Source of the DNA: Musa acuminata AAA Group
Taxonomy: Eukaryota > Streptophyta > Magnoliopsida > Zingiberales > Musaceae
Reading direction: 5' to 3'
Length of the DNA: 64,000 nucleotides
Assembly (NCBI RefSeq): GCF_036884655.1
Contig: NC_088342.1
Span: forward strand, 12,951,001-13,015,000
The stretch's first letter is position 1, and every line of letters begins with the position of its first letter. Below, in pieces: positions 24,451-35,093 of the stretch. Below the pieces are notes generated by a model. The model had not been told where the DNA came from and made no database searches. It saw only the letters and a program-made list of their open reading frames with translations. Made by a program: the position numbers and the translations under genes.

Positions 24451-26301
24451 TCAGCCTTGTCCTCGAGGCTGATGATTCATGAATTCTGGGAATTTGATCT
24501 TCAAGTCGTCATAGTTCTCCCAAGTTGCATCTTCTATTGGTAGGTTCGCCCACTGTATTAGAACTTCATTAGTGGGTCGTCGTCGTCGAGTCACGATCCG
24601 TCGATCAATAATGGCACTTCGCTGGGTCTGGAGTTCTCTTTGGGTAGTCATATTTGGTGGGTGGCTTTGGGCTGTCTCCAAGCACCTATTTACAACTGTC
24701 TCGCCGTCGATTTGTGGGTGATATGTCATACTCCTTTTCAATTTAGTACCCTGCATATAGAATAACTTGGTCCAAAATCTACTCGTGAAGATGCAAGTAG
24801 AATTTATCATAAGCACAATGCGTCCCTTATAGTGTAATTCTTTTGAGTCCCAATTGTAATGAGCCACGGAGCTTGGTGCTTCCTCCAATTTTTTTATAAT
24901 CTTACTAGTCTCTGAATCTTCCTGCCATTCCATCTTAATATCCTTAAGAAAGTTGCTGGTCGGAAGTGAAATGGCCGAAACTTCAGCTTGCTCGGGTAGC
25001 TGCGAAAGCGCATCTGCAAGAACATTGTCTTTCCCCTTTTTGTAAGTTATTTCATAATCAAATCTAAGAAGTTTTGTTACCCATTTTTGCTGCTCAGGGG
25101 ATGATATCTTTCGCTCCAAAAAGTACTCGAGGCTTTTATGGTCGGTTTTAATTTGAAATCGTCGACCAATCAAGTAGGGTCTCCACCTCGTTGCTGCGCG
25201 CACAATGGCAAGCATCTCCTTATCATATGTTGACTTATTTTGATGAGAGGGAGATAATGCCTTGCTAGTGTATGTGACTGGTTGACCATCTTGCATGAGA
25301 ATAGCTCCAATTCCGACTCCAGATGTGTCGGCCTCAATACTGAATGGTCGGTTGAAATCTGGTAGTGTTAGCACCGGCGTCGTCGTCATGGCTGTCTTAA
25401 GTTTGTCGAAGGCAGCGGAGGCTCTGTCCGACCATTGGAAGACATCTTTTTTCAGTAAGGAAGTAACTGGTGCACTAATCTCTCCATAGTTTTTCACGAA
25501 CTTGCAGTAGTAGCCTGTTAAACCCAAAAAGCTATGTAGCAATTTTATGTTCCTCGGGGTCAGCCAGCTTTGCATTGCTCCAATTTTGAAGGGGTCTACT
25601 GCCACACCTTCCTCTGATATAATATGCCCAAGATATTCCACCTTCTTTTGAAGAAAGCAAAAATTCATAGTGGTTGTTGTGTGTTCAAAAGGTGATTTTC
25701 GGTATGTCTTCTTCGCATACTCGTATTTGATGATACCCGGATCGAAGGTCCAGCTTTGTGAAGATTTGTGCTCCATTAGCAACTCATCTACTACTAGAAT
25801 AGGGTATTTATCCTTGATGGTTATGCCATTGAGAGCTCGGTAATCAACACATAATCGCCATATTCCATCCTTCTTTCGTATGAGGAGCACCGTTGAAGAG
25901 TAGGGGCTGCAACATGGCCGAATAACTCCTATTTTGAGCATCTCGTTTATAATCCTTTCTATTTCATCCTTCTAGAGATGTGAATACTGATATGGCTGAG
26001 CATTTGCTGGAGATTTGCCTGGAAGAATCGTTATACAATGATCATGCCGACGGGTAAGAGGTAGGTTGCGCGGTTCGTCAAATATATCTGAAAATTCAGC
26101 AAGCAAAGGAAGTAGATTTGGATCTTCAAATTTTGTTGGCTCTCCCTTAGTTTGCTGCTCAAGTTGTACTAAAAAGCCGCTGCTTGCTTTTTGCAAAACC
26201 TTCTCCATTTGTTGTGTGCAAATCGTCGTTACGTCGCCCTCACGTTTCCCGTGCAGTATCACCTGTTTCTCCTTATTGTAAAATTTTATAATTAGTTGCA
26301 T
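24451..26301 (-). pseudogene. gypsy pol remnant: reverse transcriptase, RNase H, chromodomain-like tail
   Basis: Two open pieces (25972-26301 and 24451-25941) separated by a stop. The first has the pre-RT region (LLAEFSDIFDEP, then LPLTRRHDH). The second has RT motifs MLKIGVIRP and KKDGIWRLCVDYRALN. The next part of RT, normally with the [10 protein letters not shown] and YxDD motifs, is frameshifted and then deleted, and joins to KKVEYLGHII from the thumb. RNase H follows (FSIEADTSGVGIGAILMQDG, STYDKEMLAIV, TDHKSLEYFL). The integrase core is essentially absent; only a short TYHPQIDGETVVNRCLE piece remains. The end reads VLIQWANLPIEDATWENYDD, like a chromovirus chromodomain. It cannot encode a working polymerase or integrase. 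Confidence 0.88.
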
Positions 26302-26307
26302 AAAATT

Positions 26308-26745
26308 TCAAGAAATATCACCTAATGTCATCAACCATTTAATTCTGAGTATGGCCTCATGATCATCAAGAGGGAGGAGGAAGAAATCTGTAATTATCTC
26401 TTGGTCCTGCAGTAATAGTTTCACTTGCGGGCACCTATGATCACACTTCAAAATCCGTCCGTTGGCAACCTTAACGACAAACCTGCTGCAATTCTCAATA
26501 GGTAAGTTTATATGGACAGCAAGCTTACTGTTTAGGAAGTTATTAGTGCTGCCCGTGTCGATGAGAACAGTGATCAGTTGTTGTTTGAGAAGGCCTCCAA
26601 CTTTCATCGTTTGCGGGTTTGAGTAGCCAGCTAGTGTATGTACCGTAACTTCGGTCGGTTGTGGCTCTTCTTCTGCATCTTCTTCTTCATATTCAAGGCT
26701 CTCTTTTGGATGTTCAATGACCTCTTCTTCTATCAGTTCAATCAT
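26308..26745 (-). pseudogene. gypsy aspartic protease region
   Basis: A 145-codon frame with an acidic lead-in (EEEDAEEEPQP), then LAGYSNPQTMKVGG and VLIDTGSTNNFLNS. The DTG triad is the catalytic site of retroviral-type aspartic proteases. It ends in a frame separate from gag and from RT, so the original polyprotein is broken. The catalytic triad itself is intact. Confidence 0.85.
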
Positions 26746-27836
26746 AAGAAGTCCCCCTTTACTACAGCGATGCTCACGGCTCCACGGCTCGTCACAATGC
26801 CAACATAACCCCTTCGCATATCGCTCCCGAAGCTCTTCTCTTGTTAACCTCTTTGGTGTAGGGACTTGGTCGATAGTAGGGGGGCTGAGGGCTTCAATAT
26901 TACTGGTTAAGGAGTGACCCTAGTCCTCCGAGCTTCATGGTTCAATTGCTCCTCTTGATGTCGTGCGAAAGAGATGGCTGCCATAAGCGTATACGGTTGT
27001 CGCGCTTTAACTTCTCCTCGGATCTCCGGCTTCAAGCCCTCAATGAAGGTCCTCAATAGCTGTTTTTGAGACCAATCATGAGTTTGATTAGATAACCTTT
27101 CAAACCTGGTTTGATACTCCTGAATGGTAGAGGTTTGTCGGATCTTTGCTAGTTGTCCGTCAATATTCTCGTAATCGGTTGGTTTGAAGCGGATCAGCAG
27201 TCCTTCTTTGAATTGTCACCATGAAAGGACTCCATAAGTATGTTCAAACTAGTCAAACCACTGTATAGCATCCCCTTGAAGATGTATAGCTACAATTTTC
27301 ACCATAGATGCATATGCGATTTTATAGTACCGAAAATATCGCTCCGCGCGCGAGATCCAACCAATCGGGTCTCCTTCTTCCCATCTAGGGAAATCCACTC
27401 TCATGCATGGATAGTTGGGGTTGGTCATAGAGCTTCCCCTCTCTTGGAAGTCATATCTTTGGGCTTGGTGTGATTGGGCAAAGCTCTCTCCTTGATGTGA
27501 TTTCTTAAGGCTTAGTGGTCGGCCCAATCTGAGTTCGGTAAAGAGCATCCGAATCTTATCCTCCATTCGCGCCTCTAAGGCTTCGAATTTAGCATTGATT
27601 GCCTCCTTAGATGTCATAGTATATGGCCCCAAATCAATTATGTTAAGATCTCTCTTTTGCTGTTGGGTTAAAGACATGTATAGGTTAAGAGAAGTGATGG
27701 TCGAAAGTGTTGGTGGATTGGTGGATGTAGGCTGCGGTTTAGGCTTGTTTTGTGGCTGTTTTGGGTGCAGTTTGAGGGTGTGGTTTGGTAGAGTTTTAGG
27801 GCTGTGGATGAAAGTTTTGGATCTGTTGCAATTCAC
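26746..27836 (-). pseudogene. gypsy gag remnant
   Basis: Open from 27836 to 27249 and then continuing with stops to 26746. Recognisable gag text includes MRVDFPRWEEGDPIGWISRA (capsid-like retrotransposon gag domain), AIHLQGDAIQWFD, then after stops RLSNQTHD and EGLKPEIRGEVK. A zinc-knuckle-like CWHC...EHRC (Cys-X2-Cys then His-X-Cys) lies near 26760-26810. The first about 60 residues are Pro/Asn-rich and may be outside the true gag start. In-frame stops near 27248 and elsewhere make it a pseudogene. Confidence 0.82.
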
Positions 27837-27979
27837 GGGGAGATCAAAGGATGATCCGCGGTGGTGGAGATGATGGCGGAATTCGGTGACGATCTTTTAA
27901 GCAATTGTGGGAATTGCTTTGGATGGTTGTAGAGGGTTGATGGATGGCTGTGGAAGGGCAGTGAGATGCCAAGAACGCT

Positions 27980-27991
27980 GCTCTGATACCA
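27980..27991 (-). other. Primer-binding site of the inner gypsy element (initiator tRNA-Met type)
   Basis: On the minus strand this reads TGGTATCAGAGC, the classic plant retrotransposon primer-binding site complementary to the 3' end of initiator tRNA-Met. It lies two bases inside the 5' LTR. Confidence 0.92.
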
Positions 27992-27993
27992 GG

Positions 27994-28526
27994 TGTTAGA
28001 ACCCTTACAGATTCTAAACTTGGGGTTGATCTCTTTAGGGGATCGGCATCCTTGGAACTCTATAGGGATTCCTCCCTCCAAGTTGCTGCTCAAAGGCTGC
28101 AGAAAAGATTCATCTATTGCTTATCAAAAGAGAAGGAATACATGGCTATTTATAGGGCTTCTAAACCCTAACTCCTAATAGGACTCCTACTTAAGACTCT
28201 TACTTCTAACCAACTCCTAATAGGACTCCTACTTAAGACTCTTACTTCTAACCAACTCCTAATAGGACTCCTAGTCAAGACTCCTATTCCCTTACAACTC
28301 CTAATTCTTCTCTAAGAAAACACCTCCTACATGAATGCCCATCTTAATTAGGACTCTCCTAGCTAGAGTCCTAACAGAATGTCCCTCTCAATTAGGACTC
28401 TCCTAGCTAGAGTCCTAACAGTTTTACATGGATGTCCCTCTCAATTAGGACTCTCCTAGCTAGAGTCCTAACAGTTTTACATGAATGTCCCTCTCAATTA
28501 GGACTCTCCAAGCTAGAGTCCTAACA
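27994..28526 (-). repeat. 5' LTR of the inner gypsy element
   Basis: 533 bp, same length as the partner at 23901-24433, with about ten visible substitutions and no visible length change. It adjoins the primer-binding site on its left and the second AACCC target copy on its right. Confidence 0.92.
28147..28153 (-). promoter_or_regulatory. TATA box in the inner gypsy 5' LTR
   Basis: The minus strand reads CCCTATAAATAGCC. This is the normal promoter position in the 5' LTR and aligns with the TATATAA of the related outer LTR. Confidence 0.5.
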
Positions 28527-28531
28527 AACCC

Positions 28532-28598
28532 CTATAGCGTTCCAAGGGTTGATCCCCTCAAAGATCAATCTACATATAATTCCTCTAGGGTTATATCA
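28532..28598 (+). repeat. 5' LTR of the old gypsy element, right part
   Basis: Continues the LTR interrupted at 23900 and ends TTATATCA, two bases before the primer-binding site. Its text (CTATAGCGTTCCAAGG then GATCCCCTCAAAGATCAA) matches the minus strand of the inner element's LTR, which shows the two elements are relatives. Confidence 0.72.
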
Positions 28599-28600
28599 TC

Positions 28601-28612
28601 TGGTATCAGTGC
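28601..28612 (+). other. Primer-binding site of the old gypsy element
   Basis: TGGTATCAGTGC; one base differs from the site in the inner element. It confirms plus-strand orientation. Confidence 0.7.
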
Positions 28613-28979
28613 AGCAATCTTGTTGCTTTTACTGTCATCCTTACCGCCCACCACCAACTAAGTAATTTCCACAATTGCTCTTGATATCGTCATCTCCACT
28701 GTCATCTTCCGTCGTAGATCAAATTAATCTACTACTGTCACCTCCAATTGCATCAGAGATCTAATAGTCTACTATCACCAATATCTTTTGTTACTGTAAT
28801 TTTTCATTAAAAATACTAAGAAGAAGTACTTTTATCTATCTTGTTCTATGAATTCCTTTCACCGTAAAAATTATCATCTTTACGAACAAAGGATTGCTGT
28901 AGAAAATTTCAGTAGCATATTGTTGCCTTTAACCAATCAATTTACTATCCTTTTTGAACAAAATTTCTTATACACTTTA

Positions 28980-29315
28980 TAGATCGTCTTGGCTTCCGTT
29001 TGAGATTGATATATTAAGGAATTTATCTCTAAATATTCTTGTGCTGTAAATTTTCGTCGTAAACTACTGGAATATTTTGACGAGAATTCTGCTATCGCAA
29101 CTTGCATCAATTTCCTTGCTATTATACTGCCAAAATTCTTATACACTTCATAGATCGTCTTGGCTTCCATATGAGATTGATCTATTAAGGAATTCATCTC
29201 TAAAATATTCTTGTGTTGCTGCAAATTTTCATCACAAACTGCTGGAATTTTTCAACGAGAATTATGTTATCACAACTTACACCAATTTCCTTGCTATTAT
29301 ACTGCCAAAAACTTC
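28980..29315 (+). repeat. About 165-170-bp tandem duplication in the gypsy leader
   Basis: Two diverged copies (about 28982-29152 and 29153-29315), each with CGTCTTGGCTTCC, GAGATTGAT, TATTAAGGAATT, a CGAGAATT segment and CAATTTCCTTGCTATTATAC. It lies between primer-binding site and gag in the old element. No coding function seen. Confidence 0.75.
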
Positions 29316-29504
29316 TTGATCAAATTTATCATCATTGTTGTTATCTAAATTAAAATTTTACTGTCAAATTCCCTCATCAAATCTCTCAGTTTTTACTAAA
29401 AATTTCATCATGAAATCGTTCTTTCTTCAACGACAATTCTGCTCTTACATACACCAATCTACCAACCCTTTCGGCCACCACTTCTCTCAACTGATACATG
29501 CTTT

Positions 29505-30525
29505 TAACCCAACAACAAAAGAGAGATCTTAGCATTACAAATTTAGAGGCATATACTATGGTATATGAGGAGGCAATCAATACTAAATTTGAAGCCTTCA
29601 AGATGCGAATGGAGGATAAGATTCGGACTCTCTTTACCGAAATCAGTTTGGGCTGACCACCGAGCCCGAAGAAATTGCATCAAGAAGAGAACTCTGCCCG
29701 AAAAGATGACTACCAGGAGAGGGGAGGCTTTGTGACTGATCCCTATTATCCAATCATAAGGGTGAACTTCCCTAGATGGGAAGAAGGAGACTCGATTGGT
29801 TAGATCTCACGTGCGGAGCGATATTTTCGGTACCACAAAATCGCAAACGCATCTATGGTGGAAATTATGGCTATACATCTTGAAGGGGATACCATACAAT
29901 AGTTTGACTAGTTTGAATACACTCATGGAGTCCTCTTATGGTGATAATTCAAAGAAGGACTGCTGATCCGCTTTTGACCAACCGATTACGAGAACATTGA
30001 CAAACAACTAGCAAAGATCCGACAAACCTCCACCATTCAGGAGTACCAAACTAGGTTTAAAAGGTTATCTAATAAAACTCATGATTGATCTAAAAAATAG
30101 CTATTGGGGACCTTTTATTGAGGGCTTGAAGTCGGAGATCTGGGGAGAAATTAAAGCGCGATAACCGTACACGCTTATGGCAGCCATATCTTTTACACGA
30201 CTTCAAGAGGAGCGATTGAACCATGAAGCCCGGAGAACTAGGGTCACTCCCCGACCAGTAATACCGAAGCCCTGAACCCCCCTACTGTCAACCGAGCCCC
30301 AGCACCAAAAAAGTTGACAAGAGAAGAGCTTCAGAAGCGATCTGCAGAGGGGTTATGTTGGCATTGCGATGAGTAGTAGAGCCGCGAGCATCATTGTAAA
30401 AAAGGGAGACTTCTTGTGATTAAACTAGTAGAAGAAAAGGTCATTGAACATTTAGAAGAGAGCCTTGAATATGAAGAAGAAGATGTGAAAGAACAGCCAC
30501 AATTGATTGACTTTATAGTACACGC
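29505..30525 (+). pseudogene. Decayed gag of the old gypsy element
   Basis: Discontinuous plus-strand frame parallel to the inner element's gag: QQQKRDL at the start, then KFEAFKMRMEDKIRTLFTE, VNFPRWEEGDSIG, AERYFRYHKIANASMVEIM, DYENIDKQLAKIRQTSTIQE and, near the end, LCWHCDE...EHHC (zinc knuckle). It has many in-frame stops. The last residues before the insertion (EEEDVKEQPQ) lead into the protease, which resumes at 35094. Confidence 0.85.
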
Positions 30526-30972
30526 TATCACGGACTTAGCTGGTTTTGCCTAAGTCGTGTGGCACCCTTGCATGTCCGTCTGCAAAGGTCAGCCTCCCCG
30601 AAGCCTCCCATGGTCCATTACGACCTACGAAAGAGAAAATGGGTTAGAGAGAATGCCTCACTCGGGATCCACAAGCAAATATTCTAGGAAACACTTCATA
30701 TACAATGCAAGTTACAAATAGACTTTACAAGCTCTGAACAATTACACAACAAAGGGTTAAAATAGTCCATTACAGATCGATAATCTCTCATAAGTGTCAA
30801 CATGACACAACCTTTATTTACAAGCCTAAAACTACCACCAAACCCAACTAAATTAGGACTATTAAGCCTTCGGCCGTCCCTCTACATACTGTGTAAAGCA
30901 TGAATATACCAAAAGATGTGGACATACATAAGCATTACATCAAACATCCTGTTTTAAAGTTTGTCCGTAACA
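30526..30972 (-). repeat. 3' LTR of the LARD-like element
   Basis: 447 bp. The plus strand begins TATCACGGACTTAGC, where the partner has TGTCATGGACTTAGC, and ends GTTTGTCCGTAACA. Confidence 0.9.
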
Positions 30973-33900
30973 TTCTCCCCCACTTATTCCTTCGACATCC
31001 TCGTTGAAGCCGTTGCCGACATTGCAACTCCTCACCCTTGCTGAGTCTTTAATCTTCTGCTCTAGCTGCAATATGCCTCTTGGCTCCCAACTGCTCTCTG
31101 CTGCTGTTTTTGAGTAGTCGAACTTTTGATCCACCATGTTGCTTCAACTTGCCAATGACTTTGACTCTAGTGTGGGGTTAGCTGAGTTGTGTTGATCCTT
31201 ATTGGTTCCTGTGGATCCTCCATATGAAGGAAAAGATTATTCTTACTATGCGCCAGTCTCTTAAATGCCTCATACTGTTTAACTTGGGTGGATGCTTGTT
31301 GGAGCTTTAATGAGTATCGCCTCGCAAACTTCTAAAGTTTTAGGTCCTTTTTCCACAAAATTTGCCCATTGACTCTTCTTTCACTTAGTTGTCACTTCCA
31401 AGTAGATTTACATCACTTCCGTTTTCGATTGACATTTCATTGGGAAATAAAGTGAACAATCTACTCTTAGTAACACTGATCACCGTTGGTGAGGATTTGA
31501 CAACTATTGTCTTCTATTATCTTCGAAGGGTCTTTGAATCTGTGCAGAGCTCCTCTGTTGGATAGATAAGAGAATTAGGGTACTCGGTTTCACCCATTCT
31601 CTTAAGAGTTGAGAAGGCAAAGATTACTTGACTTCGCCCGCCTCCTCGAGGTTGTACTCCATGTATCGAGCTAGTTACTGGCCTTCGCCTACTCTTTGCT
31701 CACACTTCTGAAGTACTTGAAGTGTTTGCACTCCTTGCGTTGAGTTAATTACTGTGATTCACCTTCTCAATGCTATTGAACTTCTAGAATGCAGGAAGTT
31801 TTCACCCCAACTTGGAGTAATTTTCTAATAGATTTGGTTGCCTCTGGGATTGTACCGTCTTCTCCATCAACCCTATCGTCTACTCCACTGAGTAGCAAAG
31901 GTACAGCACCACGTACTGCCTGCTTCGTTCCTTGGTCGTGCACTCTTGCCTGACCCGAAGTCCTTCACTTTCAGCTATCTTGATAAGAAGCTCGTTGACA
32001 CCGGTCTTACGAAGTTCCTTGGCCTCTACCCTTCAGCCTTATCTCGGTACTTAGAGTTTGCCTCTACATGCTCCACCTCCTCGGCCCCTTTCACGACTAA
32101 GTGCTCTCCCTCCATGAGAGCAAAGGATCAATGACTTTCACGAAAATCCCGCCTCTGCGGTACCATGGCGCTACCGTGCTCATGGCCCTACTATCCGTCG
32201 CCTCACATCTGCATCCCTTTTCTTCACGATCAGTAGATATGTCTCTGTGGCACTCCTCTGAGTCCACCTCCATTCTAACTGATGCTTGATTTTGGGTAGC
32301 TAAGTCTCTCTGGACTCGTCGTTGCTTCCTCGCCCCTTTTGACCCCCTACTTCAACACCTTTGTGTTATCCAAGCAGCTCCTTTTGGTCGATGGAAAGAC
32401 ATACTGCAACTCTCATGCATGGCCTCTACCATCGCATTATAGGGTTTGCACTGATTCTGTTCTCCTTAGCTTCCTTGGTAGCAACGTTCGCTTACTCGAC
32501 CTTGTCCTCTAACTTGTCGGGCTCCCTTAAGCAAATATGGGCTCTGGAGTAGTCCAACTCTCCAGCTGCTTCGATCATACTTCTGCATGATCAAGTCCCT
32601 CCCATGGGACTCACTGGTATTTGCATTCGAACTTTTCCCTTGGTGGAACACAGCCCCCATATGCTGATGACCAAGGCTTTCATCCGATGTAAAATTTGAT
32701 GCACGCATGGAAGACCCGCCTCTGCGGTACCATGGCCTTTACTTCTAGAATCCATAGCCCTTCTTGTCGTCATGTTGTTCACCGAAGTGGAGCTTCTAGT
32801 AGCTCCCGATCATACCTCCGTATGATCTAGTCCCTCGCGGGATTATGTCGTGTGTATCGCATTGCCACGAACTATCCCACCACGATCCGCTGCACCATGT
32901 CGCCTCCTAGTGACATCTCCATTGCATTCTGATCCTTGTGGGATGAACTCGAATTGTGATCCCTCCATGTGTGGCCTCTGCCAATACATCGTAGGGTCTC
33001 TTCCACCTTCGATTTTGTTCGCTCCTTTGACAATCGACCTTCATCCACCCACTCTTGGGTCACACCTAGATGAAGTACCGCTCTAGGACAGTCCGCCACC
33101 TAGTAGCTCCTGAAGTCCACTGACTTCGTTGCAATTAGTGTACCATTGTCTGGAACTTGGGCCTCTGACCCTACCAGCACAATATTCGCTGTGCACCGCT
33201 TCCTGCTTAGCAACTTGAATGACAACACTATGGCATATTCTTCAAAAGTACATGCCTCCGCGTCCTCTTGCCTCGTGCCAAGGCCTTCTAAACCCAACTT
33301 CGCCTCCGTAAATTGAGTCACCTTAGTTCCTCCATCAAATGCTTTTTCGAGATAAGGTGCATATGCCTAGAAGCTCCCTTCGTCTTTGGCACTATGCAAG
33401 ATGAGTCTGCTCCATCAGAATGAAGGACACATGAAACAACATGATCATGCTCTTGCCTTTGCGAGAGTTCATGTCCTTGACCTCTGTCCAAGGAAAGCAC
33501 TGTGCCTCCGCTCCATGTTCCATCTTCCATGCTGGCTCCCTTCATGCGGCTTGGGTACTTCGCTAAGTTACACCCAAGTTGCTCCGCTCCTCGTTTTTGC
33601 ATTGAGTTGATGGTGGTCCTCGCGCCCACCATTCCACGGGTCAGCCCTCCCTTGAGTCCGATCTCCATATCGACTCCAAGTGTGCCTTCATTTGTATTAC
33701 TTTGGGTCGCGACCTCACTTGATCTCACAATGCATCCACCAATGCATTCTCTCGAGCGACATCATACGATGACTCCTCGTTGCTTGCTCAATCCATTGAG
33801 CTTCGTGGAGTTGTTGTTTGTTGAGGTACTCCTCCTCAACATGTGCGGTCCGTCCCACATGATTCTCCCTCTGGAGAGCCGGGACTTATCCCTCCTGGAT

Positions 33901-34632
33901 AACTGTCCTATTGGAGCAACATCTCTCTTCGTTTTGGAGACTACCATCCCCTTGGACTACTCCGATTTGCTGAACAAACTGTGCATTGTTCTGCCTCCTA
34001 CAAACGCACTTGCTAGATTGCGACTCCACGTCAATACAGCCCCTTTATACCACTCAAGGCCTAGCAAAATGTTGAACTCATTGCACACTTCAGCCTCCTA
34101 CAGACGTGTCCTTCACATGCTGAAGAGAAAGTTTTAATGCTCCATGGCACCGAGTTTCGGTCGCCTTGGGATGGCGGCGAACATTCCATCGTCTGCATAC
34201 AAGCCCATGTATGAGTACCAAATTCTTTGAGTTAGCAATTCCCCTCACCTCTGTGAGCTTTGCACAACTCTTTCGGTCACTGAGCAACTCGTTCCACCTT
34301 GCATGATCTCATCTTTTACCAAGCGCCTCGCTTGCCTTGAGCACCATCAAGTATAGTTGTCAACGTTGAGCCGTAGCTCAAACTTAGCCATCCCACTCTT
34401 TGTGCGCTCCACATTCTTCCAAGCTTGCATGTTCTCGTGATGCCTCTTGCGCGAAGGGTTGGCCATTCCTCTGAATGCCAATCTCAGATGCCCACTCCTC
34501 CGAGCGACTCTTTTCCCTACATCTCCATGTCTGTTTTCTCCCAAACGGTCGCGCGTGTGCTGACTGCCCTCAACGCAGCCCAACTATGTCCCCCACGTTT
34601 GCATGCTAAGTATTTCTACGAGTGCTTGTCCC

Positions 34633-34644
34633 GCTCTGATACCA
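34633..34644 (-). other. Primer-binding site of the LARD-like element (initiator tRNA-Met type)
   Basis: The plus strand reads GCTCTGATACCA, so the minus strand reads TGGTATCAGAGC. It lies two bases from the 5' LTR at 34647. Confidence 0.88.
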
Positions 34645-34646
34645 TC

Positions 34647-35093
34647 TGTCATGGACTTAGCTGGTTTTGCCTAAGTCGTGCGGCACCCTTGCGTGTCCGT
34701 CCGCAAAGGTCAGCCTCCCCGAAGCCTCCCATGGTCCATTAGGACCTACGAAAGAGAAAACGGGTTAGAGAGAATGCCTCACTCGGGATCCATAAGCAAA
34801 CATTCCAGGAAACACTTTATAGACAATGCAAATTACAAACATACTTTCTAAGCTCTGAACAGTTGCACAACAAAGGGTTAAAATGGTCCATTACAGACCG
34901 ATAATCTCTCGCAAGTGTCCACATGACACAACCTTTATTTACAAGCCTAAAACTGCCACCAAACCCAACTAAATTGGGACTATTAAGCCTTCGGCCGTCC
35001 CTCTACCTATTGTGTAAAGCACGAACATACCAAAAGACACGGACATACATAAGCATTACATCAAACATCCTATTTCGAAGTTTGTCCGTGACA
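34647..35093 (-). repeat. 5' LTR of the LARD-like element
   Basis: 447 bp, TGTCATGGAC...GTCCGTGACA. It is the same length as the left copy, with scattered substitutions. Confidence 0.9.

Larger units (their letters stand above)
23901..28526 (-). mobile_element. Ty3/gypsy retrotransposon with paired LTRs, defective coding region
   Basis: A structurally complete 4626-bp insertion: two 533-bp LTRs (23901-24433 and 27994-28526), both TG...CA, flanked by the 5-bp duplication AACCC (23896-23900 and 28527-28531). Read on the minus strand, the order is 5' LTR, primer-binding site TGGTATCAGAGC, gag with a CCHC-like knuckle, aspartic protease, reverse transcriptase, RNase H, a chromodomain-like tail, a purine-rich tract (GAAGAGGACGGG) and 3' LTR. 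This order and the IDTGSTNNFL protease identify Ty3/gypsy; the tail suggests a chromovirus. The catalytic YxDD part of reverse transcriptase and most of integrase are missing and frames are broken, so the copy is non-autonomous. By eye the LTRs differ at only about ten positions, which suggests a fairly recent insertion. Confidence 0.93.
30526..35093 (-). mobile_element. LTR retroelement without recognisable gag or pol (LARD-like)
   Basis: A 4568-bp element with two 447-bp LTRs (30526-30972 and 34647-35093) inserted into the old gypsy protease region. Minus-strand orientation is set by the primer-binding site TGGTATCAGAGC (complement at 34633-34644) and the purine tract AAGTGGGGGAGAAT next to the left LTR. 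The 3.67-kb internal region encodes no protein I recognise. It contains degenerate internal repeats, such as CCGCCTCTGCGGTACCATGG at about 32148 and 32708, and GATCATAC...ATGATC...AGTCCCTC at about 32572 and 32808. Non-coding internals of this size define large retrotransposon derivatives (LARDs), which depend on another element's proteins. The target duplication is imperfect (ACGC/ATGC). Confidence 0.82.

Noticed and set aside
33502..34137. A 211-codon plus-strand frame in the LARD-like element
   Set aside because: It is antisense to the element, has no domain, and its composition (Leu, Pro, Ser-rich) is what a random frame would give; kept only as a note in the findings.
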